From assembly GCA_910588745.1 (NCBI GenBank), contig CAJURK010000003.1, forward strand, positions 37,435 to 101,434: a stretch of DNA of 64,000 nt, read 5' to 3'. The position numbers and the translations under genes are program-made. The notes beneath the pieces were generated by a model. It had not been told where the DNA came from. It ran no database searches and saw nothing but the letters and a program-made list of their open reading frames with translations. The stretch comes from an uncultured Dorea sp. (lineage in GTDB: Bacteria; Bacillota; Clostridia; Lachnospirales; Lachnospiraceae). Shown here in pieces: positions 35,470 through 43,608 of the stretch. How positions within the stretch are numbered: the first letter of the stretch is position 1; each line of letters starts with the position of its first letter.

Positions 35470-37896
35470 CTATTTTACAAAAGGCCGATCGGTCTTTCCG
35501 GGCGCTGCCCCGCCCTTTTCAACCAATACAATTTCAATTGCCTCCAATCGCTTCGCCAGTCCTTCTGTTCCGGCGTTTTCACCGTTTTTCGCCCAGTCAA
35601 GCCAGTCATATGTCTGCGCATGAACGCGGTAATATATATCGTACTTCGCTTCCATCTCGCCGGTAAGCTTGATTTGAATCGCCTCCAGACGTTTCGCCTG
35701 GCCTTCCGTTCCGCTGACACTGCCGCCCGTTACCCAGTCCTGCCAGCCATACGTCTGTACATGAGTCTTATACTGCAGAAACTGATTTTTGGAACTGTCA
35801 GCCAGATTAATCCGGATTCCTTCCAGACGCTTTGCCTGACCGGTGGTTCCGCTGGCTCCTCCATCATAAACATAACCGCCCCATCCATAGGTCTGCACAT
35901 GGGTAGTATATTGAATCTTTGCCTGCCTGCAGGCGCCGGATACGTCCCCGGGAGCTGCTCCCCCCTTTGCTACAAGCTTAATTTCAACGGCTTCCAGACG
36001 TTTTGCATAATCCATCGTACCTGCCGTCTCCCCGTTCTTTGCCCAGCCGAGCCAGCCGAAAGTCTGGCAGTAAGTCCGGTAATAAATATCGTATTTCTGG
36101 GCAAGCTCCCCGGTCAGCTTCATCTGAACCGCTTCTAAACGTTTGCCGCTGCCGGCAAGCCCAGCCGCTTCCATATCCTGCTTCTCTCCGGTCCAGCCAT
36201 AACTCTGCATATAAGTGTTATACACAACATCTCCGGAATAATCCGCGTCCGTAATATCTACCTTCAGACCCTCCAAAAGTCTTGCCTGATTCATAGTTCC
36301 GCTGGATGCCCCGTCTGTTACCGCCGAAAGCCAGCCGATTCCATTTGCATAAGTCTGGTATGTCACAGCCATCGGCTTCTTTACAAATGGTTTATCTGTC
36401 TTTCCAGGCGCTGCCGCCGATTTCGGCAGCACCGCGATCTGAATTGCCTCCAGACGTTTCGCGTATCCCTGGGTACCCGCCGCCTGGCCGTTCTTTGCCC
36501 AATCCAGCCAGCCATAGGTCTGGCTGTGAACTCGGTAATAGATATCATACTTCGAGGCTTCTGAACCGGTCAGTTCAATTTTAAGCGCCTCCACCCGCTT
36601 GCTTTCCCCGGTAGTTCCCGCAAGCTGCCCGGAAGTTACATAGTCCATCCAGCCGTGAGACTGAACATGCGCCGAATACCGCACGCCCAAATCCCCATAT
36701 CCCTGGCCTACATTAATTTTAAAAGCTTCCATTCGTTTGGCATATCCGGTCACGCCGGTCTGGTAGCCGTTCGGCACTACATCCTGCCAACCAAAAGTCT
36801 GCATATGAGAAGTGTAACTAATGATACCCGAATCCTGCACCTGCACCGGCTCCACATCGTCGGTCTTTACCATCCAGAAATTCAAATCAACGTCTCCTGA
36901 TATGCCGTTCACCCTTCCTTTACTTGTGCATTGCCACATATCATATTTTCCATTGTAAGTACACTTGTTATTCCACTGCGCTATCCATTTTGACCAGGAA
37001 CTATTTTGGAATACCGAACCCGTCAGGTAATTATTCCACCAGCTCAGACTGGAATAAATACCTACGCGGTACCCTGCCGCCGCAACCTTATCGCAGAATA
37101 CCTGCGTCATCTTTGCAATCATATCTACGCCGGCGTCAAAAACATCGTCATCCTCCAAATCATAGTATACCGGAAGCGACGGATAATGTCCTTTGAGCAA
37201 ACGCAGCACATGGTCTGCCTCGCTCTGCGCATAACTGATACTGTCCGCATAGGAATACAGATACACACCGTAAGGAATCCCCAGCCGCTCGCATTCCGAT
37301 ACATTATATTGCCAGTACTTATCATCATATTTCGTCTTATCACTTCCGTATCCGCACCGGATAATTGCAAATTCAATGCCGTCTGCCTTTGCCTTCGCCC
37401 AGTCGATCTTTCCGTTCCACTCGCTAACGTCCATTCCCTTCTTCTCAGCCCCAATAATGACCGAGCCATCGCTGCTGATATAACGGCCGTTTACTTTCTG
37501 CCACGCATTAGCCACGGCCCGTGAATATGCGCGCTGCGTAGTTACCGCAGGTTCTCCGTCCATATAACGGAAACTATTAGCTTTCAGCTCTTTTTCCTCT
37601 TCCGGTTCTTTTTCTTTTGATACTTCCTCTGGCGAATCTGACGGTTCTGTCTGCGCATATGACGCTCCCGGCATCCCTTCCGTTTCTCCGGCGGTTTCTT
37701 CCCTCACATCCTGTCCTTCTTCCACTGTCTCTTCCGGCGTTTGGCCTTCATCGCCTGTCGCAATCTCTTCCTGCACAATCTCTTCCGCTTCTTCAATCTC
37801 CGCGGCCAAACTCACCGATGCATCTGCAAAGCTACCGCAAAGAATCAGAGCAATTGCAAGGAATCCTGCCCCATAACGCTTCATTTTTTTAATCAT
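35470..37896 (-). CDS. Secreted GH25 muramidase with nine ChW repeats
   Basis: An 808-residue protein with ATG at 37896 six bases after AAGGGG. A signal peptide (to about 31) and a Glu-rich linker lead to the GH25 lysozyme domain (about 153-345). It has GMDVSEWNGKIDWAKAKADG (Asp 156), FAIIRCGYGSDKTKYDD, LPVYYDLEDDD (Asp 246 and Glu 248, the catalytic pair) and MWQCTSKGRVNGISGDVDLN. It cleaves the MurNAc-GlcNAc bond of peptidoglycan. Nine ChW repeats (35480-36820) follow as three triads; the last has YDWLDW with Asp in place of the core Gly. It is the third gene of an operon, 39 bases after the GH73 stop. Confidence 0.92.
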   Translation of the reverse strand: MIKKMKRYGAGFLAIALILCGSFADASVSLAAEIEEAEEIVQEEIATGDEGQTPEETVEEGQDVREETAGETEGMPGASYAQTEPSDSPEEVSKEKEPEEEKELKANSFRYMDGEPAVTTQRAYSRAVANAWQKVNGRYISSDGSVIIGAEKKGMDVSEWNGKIDWAKAKADGIEFAIIRCGYGSDKTKYDDKYWQYNVSECERLGIPYGVYLYSYADSISYAQSEADHVLRLLKGHYPSLPVYYDLEDDDVFDAGVDMIAKMTQVFCDKVAAAGYRVGIYSSLSWWNNYLTGSVFQNSSWSKWIAQWNNKCTYNGKYDMWQCTSKGRVNGISGDVDLNFWMVKTDDVEPVQVQDSGIISYTSHMQTFGWQDVVPNGYQTGVTGYAKRMEAFKINVGQGYGDLGVRYSAHVQSHGWMDYVTSGQLAGTTGESKRVEALKIELTGSEASKYDIYYRVHSQTYGWLDWAKNGQAAGTQGYAKRLEAIQIAVLPKSAAAPGKTDKPFVKKPMAVTYQTYANGIGWLSAVTDGASSGTMNQARLLEGLKVDITDADYSGDVVYNTYMQSYGWTGEKQDMEAAGLAGSGKRLEAVQMKLTGELAQKYDIYYRTYCQTFGWLGWAKNGETAGTMDYAKRLEAVEIKLVAKGGAAPGDVSGACRQAKIQYTTHVQTYGWGGYVYDGGASGTTGQAKRLEGIRINLADSSKNQFLQYKTHVQTYGWQDWVTGGSVSGTEGQAKRLEAIQIKLTGEMEAKYDIYYRVHAQTYDWLDWAKNGENAGTEGLAKRLEAIEIVLVEKGGAAPGKTDRPFVK

Positions 37897-37935
37897 ATTA
37901 TTCCCCTTATCTATATTATTTTAAGATCCACATTC

Positions 37936-40900
37936 TTATTTTTTCAGGTGTTCTTCTGTTCCTCCCGGAGCCTCTCCTCCTTTGTCAACCAGCACGATCT
38001 GAATCGCCTCCAGGCGCTTATTTAACCCTTCTGTACCTGCAGCCTCACCGTTCTTTGCCCAGTCAAGCCATCCATAAGTCTGGCAGTAAGCCCGGTAATA
38101 AACATCGTAATACTTTTCCATCTGGCCGGAAAGCTGAATCTGAATTGCCTCTATCGCCTTCTTCTGTCCGGTAGTCCCAGCCGTCGCCCCGTTATTTACA
38201 AAATTGCGCCAGCCTTCTCCCTGTACTCTTACCTTATATTCTATGCTGCCTGTGTATTTTTGTCCCGAAAGCTGAATCTGGACAGCTTCTACTCGTTTTG
38301 CCTCATTCCGGGTACCGGCGACAGCCCCGCCGTCTACCAGCCCCTGCCATCCATAACTCTCTACATGGGTCTGATACTTAAGCATCGGCTGCACGAATGT
38401 CCGGTCAGTAACCCCAGGAGCCTCTCCGCCTTTTTTCACCAGTTTCAATTCGATTGCTTCCAGACGTTTCGCGGCGCCGGCCGAACCGGCATACTCTCCA
38501 TTTTTTGCCCAATCAAGCCATCCGTAGGTCTGAGCATGAACACGATAATAAATGTCATAATTTTCTGCCATAGCTCCGGTCAGCCTAATCTGAATGGCCT
38601 CCAAACGCTTTGCCTCTCCAGAAGTTCCCGCTTCTTCGCCTTCTTTCTTCCAATCCTGCCAGCCGTAGCTTTGTACGTGCGTCCGATATTCAACAGAGCC
38701 GTCTATTCCCTCTTCTTGATTCATCAGCTCAATCTGAATCGCCTCTAAGCGCTTCGCTTCTCCGCTAGTTCCGGAAGTCTGGCCTTCCAGTTTCCATCCC
38801 TGCCAGCCGTAGGTCTGCACATGAGTCTTACATTTAACCAGAGACTGCACATAAGGCGTTCCCGTTTCGCCGGGCGCATTCCCGCCCTTTGCTACCAATT
38901 TAATTTGAATCGCTTCCATTCGTTTGGCATAATCCGAACTTCCCGCTTTCTCACCGTTCTTCGCCCAGTCAAGCCAACCGTAAGTCTGACAGTGAACCCG
39001 GTAATAAATGTCGTATTTCTCCGCCATAACCCCGGTCAATCTGATCTGAACAGCCTCCATCCGTTTCGCTTCCCCGGACGTACCTGCCTCTTCGCCGTTC
39101 TTCATCCAATCCATCCAGCCATAACTCTGCACATGGGTCCGGTATTCCACGCCTCCATCCGCCGACTGATTCCTCAGCTCCAGCTTCAGCGCCTCCAGGC
39201 GCTTCGCCTCTCCAATGGTTCCCGCCTGCTGTCCGTCCATCCGTTTGGACATCCAGCCATAGGTCTGGGCATGGACAGAATAAGTAACTCCCTCGGCAGA
39301 TTCGTCAATTAGGTTATCCTCTCCGGACACAACCGCCACGGCGTCTTTGCTGATATACGCGTAATTATGTTCAAAATTATAATTCCCGGTTCCGGTATCT
39401 ACCGCTGTTCTTCCTGAATTTAGTACCGGATCACTCTGGATTTCATAGAATTCATCCGAATAGCTTCTGATTAATACTGCGTAATTTGATATACTTCCCG
39501 TATGATACAACGTCGCCGACGAACTGCTCTCTTCTTTCTTTACGTTTACCGAATTATGATTTGTATTAATAGTATCCTTAATTCCTATCGTATACTGCTC
39601 TTTATCTTTATATCCGCCCGCTTTGTCCAGATTCCATGCAATCCCGGCGGCCTTCTCGCCCCAATAGGGGTCGGACGCCCAGCTTACGTTCATTCCGCTT
39701 GCCTTATCTCCCAGAAAGCCGCCGTGATAATACGTATACCCGGCTCTTAAGTATCTCTTTGATAAATAAGTCTCCGAATAATCTTTTATGCACTGGTCAA
39801 CGCTAGAAAAGTAAGTCGCATTATCCGGATTAGAATCTACCGCTCCGATTCCGAATAAATTATTTCTGGTTTTCGCATAATTACTGCTTCCCCAGCCGCT
39901 TTCATTTGCTCCGACGCCAACCATCAGAAGCGCATTGGTACCGTAAGTATTCTGTCGGTTTACAAAACTTCCCCCGGTATTGTACATAACCGAACCGCTC
40001 TTGGTATTCTTGTTAATCAGGCCGCTCAGTTCATCGCCCGAATAATTCGTCTTACTTCTGGATGGAAGGAACTGATAATAATTGTAATATGGATCGCCAG
40101 CATTTACCGCATTGTTTCTGTTTCCAGCCTGATAATCCCCAAGCATTCTGGCATAATCCGTGTAAAAATAGTGTCCATCATAACTGTAATACGTAGTCCC
40201 CGGTGTCAGATAAGACGGCCTTGTCCCGACATTTACTGAACTTCCGGAACCGGACTGCGCAAGATTCGTCGCAATCTTATGCACAAGAAAGGTATCCTCA
40301 GCATAATAACTGCTGTAGCTTTTTGCATTGGCTAAATTAGCCACCTGTACCTTGCTTGCGTCTACTAAACCGACCACTCCGCTCAGCATAAACTTCACTT
40401 TACCGCCTTCGGTTCCCAGATACGCGGCATCCGCCCCATATGCTCCGCATACATAGCCGGAAGCTCCTGTTCCATACTCTGTGTAAGATGTAGTGGCGCT
40501 GCTGCTTACCGACGTTCCAGACGACGTAGCGCGGAAATTTACGATTTTAACTCCTGTTGTCCTTGCTCCCGCATTATCCCGATCTGTCTCGTCTACAGAA
40601 AGCGCGGCTGTCTCATCCTCCGGCATCAGGAACATGCTGCCGTCTGCGTTCATGCCGTACAGTTCGTTTGTTTCCCTTCTGCCGTCCATCTCTACGATCT
40701 CGCCCGACCGATCGGCCGGCTCTGTTTCTTCTGCTGTTTCCTCTTCGGCTGTCTGTTCTGTTTCTGTCGCCTGATCCTGCTCTGATTCTGCCTCTGCCGT
40801 CTCCGCATTCCCGGATTCCTGAATTTCAGCCTCCGGAACTTCCATCTCGTCAGCCGCCTCTGCTGCGGGCTGTATTTCTTCCTGCGATGATATCTCATCT

Positions 40901-40980
40901 GCATAAACCGGAATCCCGTTTCCGGCTATCATACATACACAAAGTATCATGGCTAAAAAGCCCTTCATCTGTTTCTTCAT
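37936..40980 (-). CDS. Secreted GH73 N-acetylglucosaminidase with nine ChW repeats
   Basis: A 1014-residue protein with a signal peptide ending PVYADE and a long acidic linker (to about 135). A 100-residue region of SH3-like or other small-domain character follows, then the GH73 domain. There, LLMVGVGANESGWGSSNYAK holds the catalytic Glu (about 360) and NNLFGIGAVDSNP the conserved NNLFG loop. WASDPYWGEKAAGIAWNLDK closes the domain. It cuts the GlcNAc-MurNAc bond of peptidoglycan. Nine ChW repeats (37960-39285) form three regular triads. The ATG at 40980 follows GGGAGG by eight bases, 28 bases after the NlpC stop, so it is the middle gene of the NlpC-GH73-GH25 operon. Together the three cut glycan strands at both linkages and the stem peptide. 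Confidence 0.9.
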   Translation of the reverse strand: MKKQMKGFLAMILCVCMIAGNGIPVYADEISSQEEIQPAAEAADEMEVPEAEIQESGNAETAEAESEQDQATETEQTAEEETAEETEPADRSGEIVEMDGRRETNELYGMNADGSMFLMPEDETAALSVDETDRDNAGARTTGVKIVNFRATSSGTSVSSSATTSYTEYGTGASGYVCGAYGADAAYLGTEGGKVKFMLSGVVGLVDASKVQVANLANAKSYSSYYAEDTFLVHKIATNLAQSGSGSSVNVGTRPSYLTPGTTYYSYDGHYFYTDYARMLGDYQAGNRNNAVNAGDPYYNYYQFLPSRSKTNYSGDELSGLINKNTKSGSVMYNTGGSFVNRQNTYGTNALLMVGVGANESGWGSSNYAKTRNNLFGIGAVDSNPDNATYFSSVDQCIKDYSETYLSKRYLRAGYTYYHGGFLGDKASGMNVSWASDPYWGEKAAGIAWNLDKAGGYKDKEQYTIGIKDTINTNHNSVNVKKEESSSSATLYHTGSISNYAVLIRSYSDEFYEIQSDPVLNSGRTAVDTGTGNYNFEHNYAYISKDAVAVVSGEDNLIDESAEGVTYSVHAQTYGWMSKRMDGQQAGTIGEAKRLEALKLELRNQSADGGVEYRTHVQSYGWMDWMKNGEEAGTSGEAKRMEAVQIRLTGVMAEKYDIYYRVHCQTYGWLDWAKNGEKAGSSDYAKRMEAIQIKLVAKGGNAPGETGTPYVQSLVKCKTHVQTYGWQGWKLEGQTSGTSGEAKRLEAIQIELMNQEEGIDGSVEYRTHVQSYGWQDWKKEGEEAGTSGEAKRLEAIQIRLTGAMAENYDIYYRVHAQTYGWLDWAKNGEYAGSAGAAKRLEAIELKLVKKGGEAPGVTDRTFVQPMLKYQTHVESYGWQGLVDGGAVAGTRNEAKRVEAVQIQLSGQKYTGSIEYKVRVQGEGWRNFVNNGATAGTTGQKKAIEAIQIQLSGQMEKYYDVYYRAYCQTYGWLDWAKNGEAAGTEGLNKRLEAIQIVLVDKGGEAPGGTEEHLKK

Positions 40981-41011
40981 TCATTTAACCTCCCGGTATT
41001 CCTTTCTGCCT

Positions 41012-43462
41012 TTATACAAACGGCCTTACAACACCTTTGATATTCGATCTGGAACCGTTCTGAATCGGCCATACTACAACCTTGTTCGGCCACGCTTCAA
41101 TCACCTGATCATTTCCCAGATAAATCGCTACGTGGATTACTACGCCGGAACTGCTCTGGTAAAAAATCAGATCTCCCCTCTGCCTCTCACTGTAAGGCAC
41201 ATGCAGAAATCTAGAAGAAGCCCACATATTTCTGGATTCATATTCATGTCCCGGCTGCGCGTGGCTGACCGGTGTGATCGGCGATAAATCAAGTCCCGCC
41301 GCATACAGCGCCTGCATCACCAGTCCGCTGCAGTCAATGCCCAGTCCCGGAGCCCCAGACGCCCCAATAACATAGTCGTCGCCGTAATAATCATAAGCTC
41401 TGCCGATCATCGCCTCAATATGGTCTGAGCGGGAACTGTCTTCATTCACCCGCAGCGGACTTACATATGCTCCGTAAGACTCCCATTCCGACTGACTGAA
41501 GCCCATCCTAAGCCAGGTCAGCAAATCTACGGTTCCTGTCTGGCTAAGACCGCTATTTCTCTGGAAACTTCTGACTGCATTCTGTACGGACGTGCCGTAA
41601 AAGGCTCCGCCCATTCCGACTCCGCTTCCAAGCCCCAGACGCTGAATCACTTTCCTGACTTTGATGCCTTCAAATCCGTAAGAAAGGTTATATCCTCCCC
41701 CTGTCAGAGTGATCTTATCTTTAATCTGGTAATACTGTTCCGGATTCTGATATCTGCGGAACTTCCGATCTGTAAAGTAATTACTGTTCGGCCCGGGCGC
41801 TTTCATATCCTTGGAAACCAGATGGATTTCCAGCGCTTCCATACGGTAGCCGTTGCCTGTGCTGCCCGCCTCTTGTCCATTCTTCGCCCATCCCAGCCAG
41901 CCGAATTTCTGAATATGGGTACTATAATAAATATCGTAATACTTTGCCAAATCTCCCGTCAGGGAAATTTTAACCGCTTCTATTCCATGCGTTCCGTCTG
42001 TACATCCGTTCTCTGTCCCGGTTCCCGTTTCGCTCTGCCAGCCCAGACCGGATAAATGTACTGCATAGTTCACGCCTCCCTGCGGATAACCGGCTTCCTG
42101 GTTATTAACAAAAATGGCAAGGCTCTCCAAGCGTTTTCCCTGGCCGGTAGTTCCAAGCATCGTTCCGTTTACTGCGTCGCCGCTTTTTCCCTGATCCTGA
42201 ATAATCCCATTATAATAGAAGTCTGTCTTGCTCAGTCCCCGGATAAACTTAACCCCATCGACCGGCGGCGCCGTCTCGCCTTCTTTTACAAGCCGGATCT
42301 TCACTGCCTCGACCCGCTTACCCAGTTCCATGCTTCCTGCCGTTTCTCCATCCTTCGCGTAATTGGTCCAGCCAATCTTGGCCATATGTACGCTGTAATA
42401 TACGCTGTAGTGCTGCGCAAGCTCTCCCGTCAGCCGAATCTCAAGCGCTTCTATCCGTTTTCCCTGGCCGGTAGTGCCAATCTCTTCCCCGTTTCTCTTC
42501 CACTCCTGCCAGCCATAGGTTTGTACATAAGCCCGATATTCGATGTCTCCTGGGTATTCCTGTTCCGGAAGGCTGATCTTAAACGCTTCCAAACGTTTAC
42601 CCATACCAGTCACGCCGCCTTCCGCATCATCATAAACCGTTCCTCTCCAGCCAAAAGACTGGGAATGGGCCTGATATGCGATTCGACGGTAAATATAACT
42701 GCTGCTGTTTCCCTCCTTTACCGGAGGCTGCTCTCCTTTTCTCACAAGACAAATCTCAACGGCTTCCATACGCTTAGAAAACCCCATGCTGCCGGAACCT
42801 TCTCCGTTTTTCGCCCAATTCAGCCATCCATAACTCTGAATATGCGTCCGATAGTAAATATCGTATTTCTCCGCAAGTTCTCCGGTAAGCCGAATCCTAA
42901 CCGCTTCAACCCGAAGCTTTCTGGCCGTTGTTCCCGCAAGTTCCCCTGCCCCTACATAATCCTGCCAGCCAATACTCTGTACATGCGCCTGATACTCAAT
43001 ACTTCCCTGCGTTTCTCCTGTGTTCTCAAGGTTAATCTTAATCCCTTCCATCCGGAGCGCACGGCTCTGGGTTCCCGCCATCTCTCCGTCTTTTACATAG
43101 TCCTGCCAGCCGATTGTCTGTACGTGCGTACTATAGGAAACGCTCGGCATCGGTTCATCCTGGGTTTCCTGAACGATAATCTCTTCTTCCATACCGGTAT
43201 CCCCTGTCCCATTCTCTGCCGTATCCGTCTGATCTGTACTGTCTGTTTCCACATCTTCTGCCGGCTGTTCATCCGCGCTGCCGTCAGTTCCTTCCTCCAT
43301 ATTCTCTTGTATATCGGTCTCCGGCAGTTCTGTTCCCTCAAGAACATCCGTCACTTCCCCGGTCCCTTCCTCATAACTACTGGCAAACCCTTCTATACCA
43401 GGAACTATACAGCTTATAACAAACAATGCCGCCGCAGTTCCAATTGCAGCTAACCGCTTCAT
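41012..43462 (-). CDS. Secreted NlpC/P60 endopeptidase with nine ChW repeats and a PG-binding domain
   Basis: An 816-residue protein with a signal peptide (AAIGTAAALFVISCIVPGI) and an acidic linker to about 105. Nine ChW repeats (41800-43145) make three triads, with repeat 7 lacking the GW core (IIQDQGKSGDAVNG). A peptidoglycan-binding domain of the PG_binding_1 type follows (TSVQNAVRSFQRNSGLSQTG), then NlpC/P60. That domain has GIDCSGLVMQALYAAG (Cys 711), VVIHVAIYLGND (His 777) and IEAWPN. It should cleave D-Glu-diamino acid bonds in stem peptides. First gene of a three-gene operon with a good promoter. Its repeats 4-9 closely match those of the L,D-transpeptidase protein, so the two share an ancestral scaffold. 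Confidence 0.92.
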   Translation of the reverse strand: MKRLAAIGTAAALFVISCIVPGIEGFASSYEEGTGEVTDVLEGTELPETDIQENMEEGTDGSADEQPAEDVETDSTDQTDTAENGTGDTGMEEEIIVQETQDEPMPSVSYSTHVQTIGWQDYVKDGEMAGTQSRALRMEGIKINLENTGETQGSIEYQAHVQSIGWQDYVGAGELAGTTARKLRVEAVRIRLTGELAEKYDIYYRTHIQSYGWLNWAKNGEGSGSMGFSKRMEAVEICLVRKGEQPPVKEGNSSSYIYRRIAYQAHSQSFGWRGTVYDDAEGGVTGMGKRLEAFKISLPEQEYPGDIEYRAYVQTYGWQEWKRNGEEIGTTGQGKRIEALEIRLTGELAQHYSVYYSVHMAKIGWTNYAKDGETAGSMELGKRVEAVKIRLVKEGETAPPVDGVKFIRGLSKTDFYYNGIIQDQGKSGDAVNGTMLGTTGQGKRLESLAIFVNNQEAGYPQGGVNYAVHLSGLGWQSETGTGTENGCTDGTHGIEAVKISLTGDLAKYYDIYYSTHIQKFGWLGWAKNGQEAGSTGNGYRMEALEIHLVSKDMKAPGPNSNYFTDRKFRRYQNPEQYYQIKDKITLTGGGYNLSYGFEGIKVRKVIQRLGLGSGVGMGGAFYGTSVQNAVRSFQRNSGLSQTGTVDLLTWLRMGFSQSEWESYGAYVSPLRVNEDSSRSDHIEAMIGRAYDYYGDDYVIGASGAPGLGIDCSGLVMQALYAAGLDLSPITPVSHAQPGHEYESRNMWASSRFLHVPYSERQRGDLIFYQSSSGVVIHVAIYLGNDQVIEAWPNKVVVWPIQNGSRSNIKGVVRPFV

Positions 43463-43494
43463 TTCCTTACCCCCAAATCATAATAATTTACTTC

Positions 43495-43523
43495 ATTATA
43501 CGCTTTGCCGCTTTTTTTTTCAA
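43495..43523 (-). promoter_or_regulatory. Promoter of the NlpC-GH73-GH25 operon
   Basis: TTGAAA (43518-43523) and a consensus TATAAT (43495-43500) stand exactly 17 bases apart on the minus strand, about 33 bases before the ATG. A run of nine A lies in the spacer. A TTGACA immediately upstream is too far away to act as the -35. Confidence 0.78.
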
Positions 43524-43530
43524 TGTCAAA

Positions 43531-43568
43531 TTATGGCGGAGCTTAACATCCACTAAACTCCGCCATAA
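43531..43568 (-). terminator. GC-rich hairpin after the first ChW M6 protease gene
   Basis: A 15-bp stem with one G-U pair (43531-43545 with 43554-43568) and an 8-base loop lies 40 bases past the stop. Only ATTTG follows on the minus strand, so the U-run is weak, but its place between a stop codon and a promoter supports a terminator. Confidence 0.65.
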
Positions 43569-43608
43569 AAAATAACGCTTTTATTCTGCTTTCTACTACC
43601 GGCTTTCC

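Noticed and set aside
42056..43453. 465-residue open frame on the plus strand
   Set aside because: It lies wholly antisense to the ChW NlpC/P60 gene. The repeat codons keep the opposite frame open; it has no ribosome site, signal peptide or domain.
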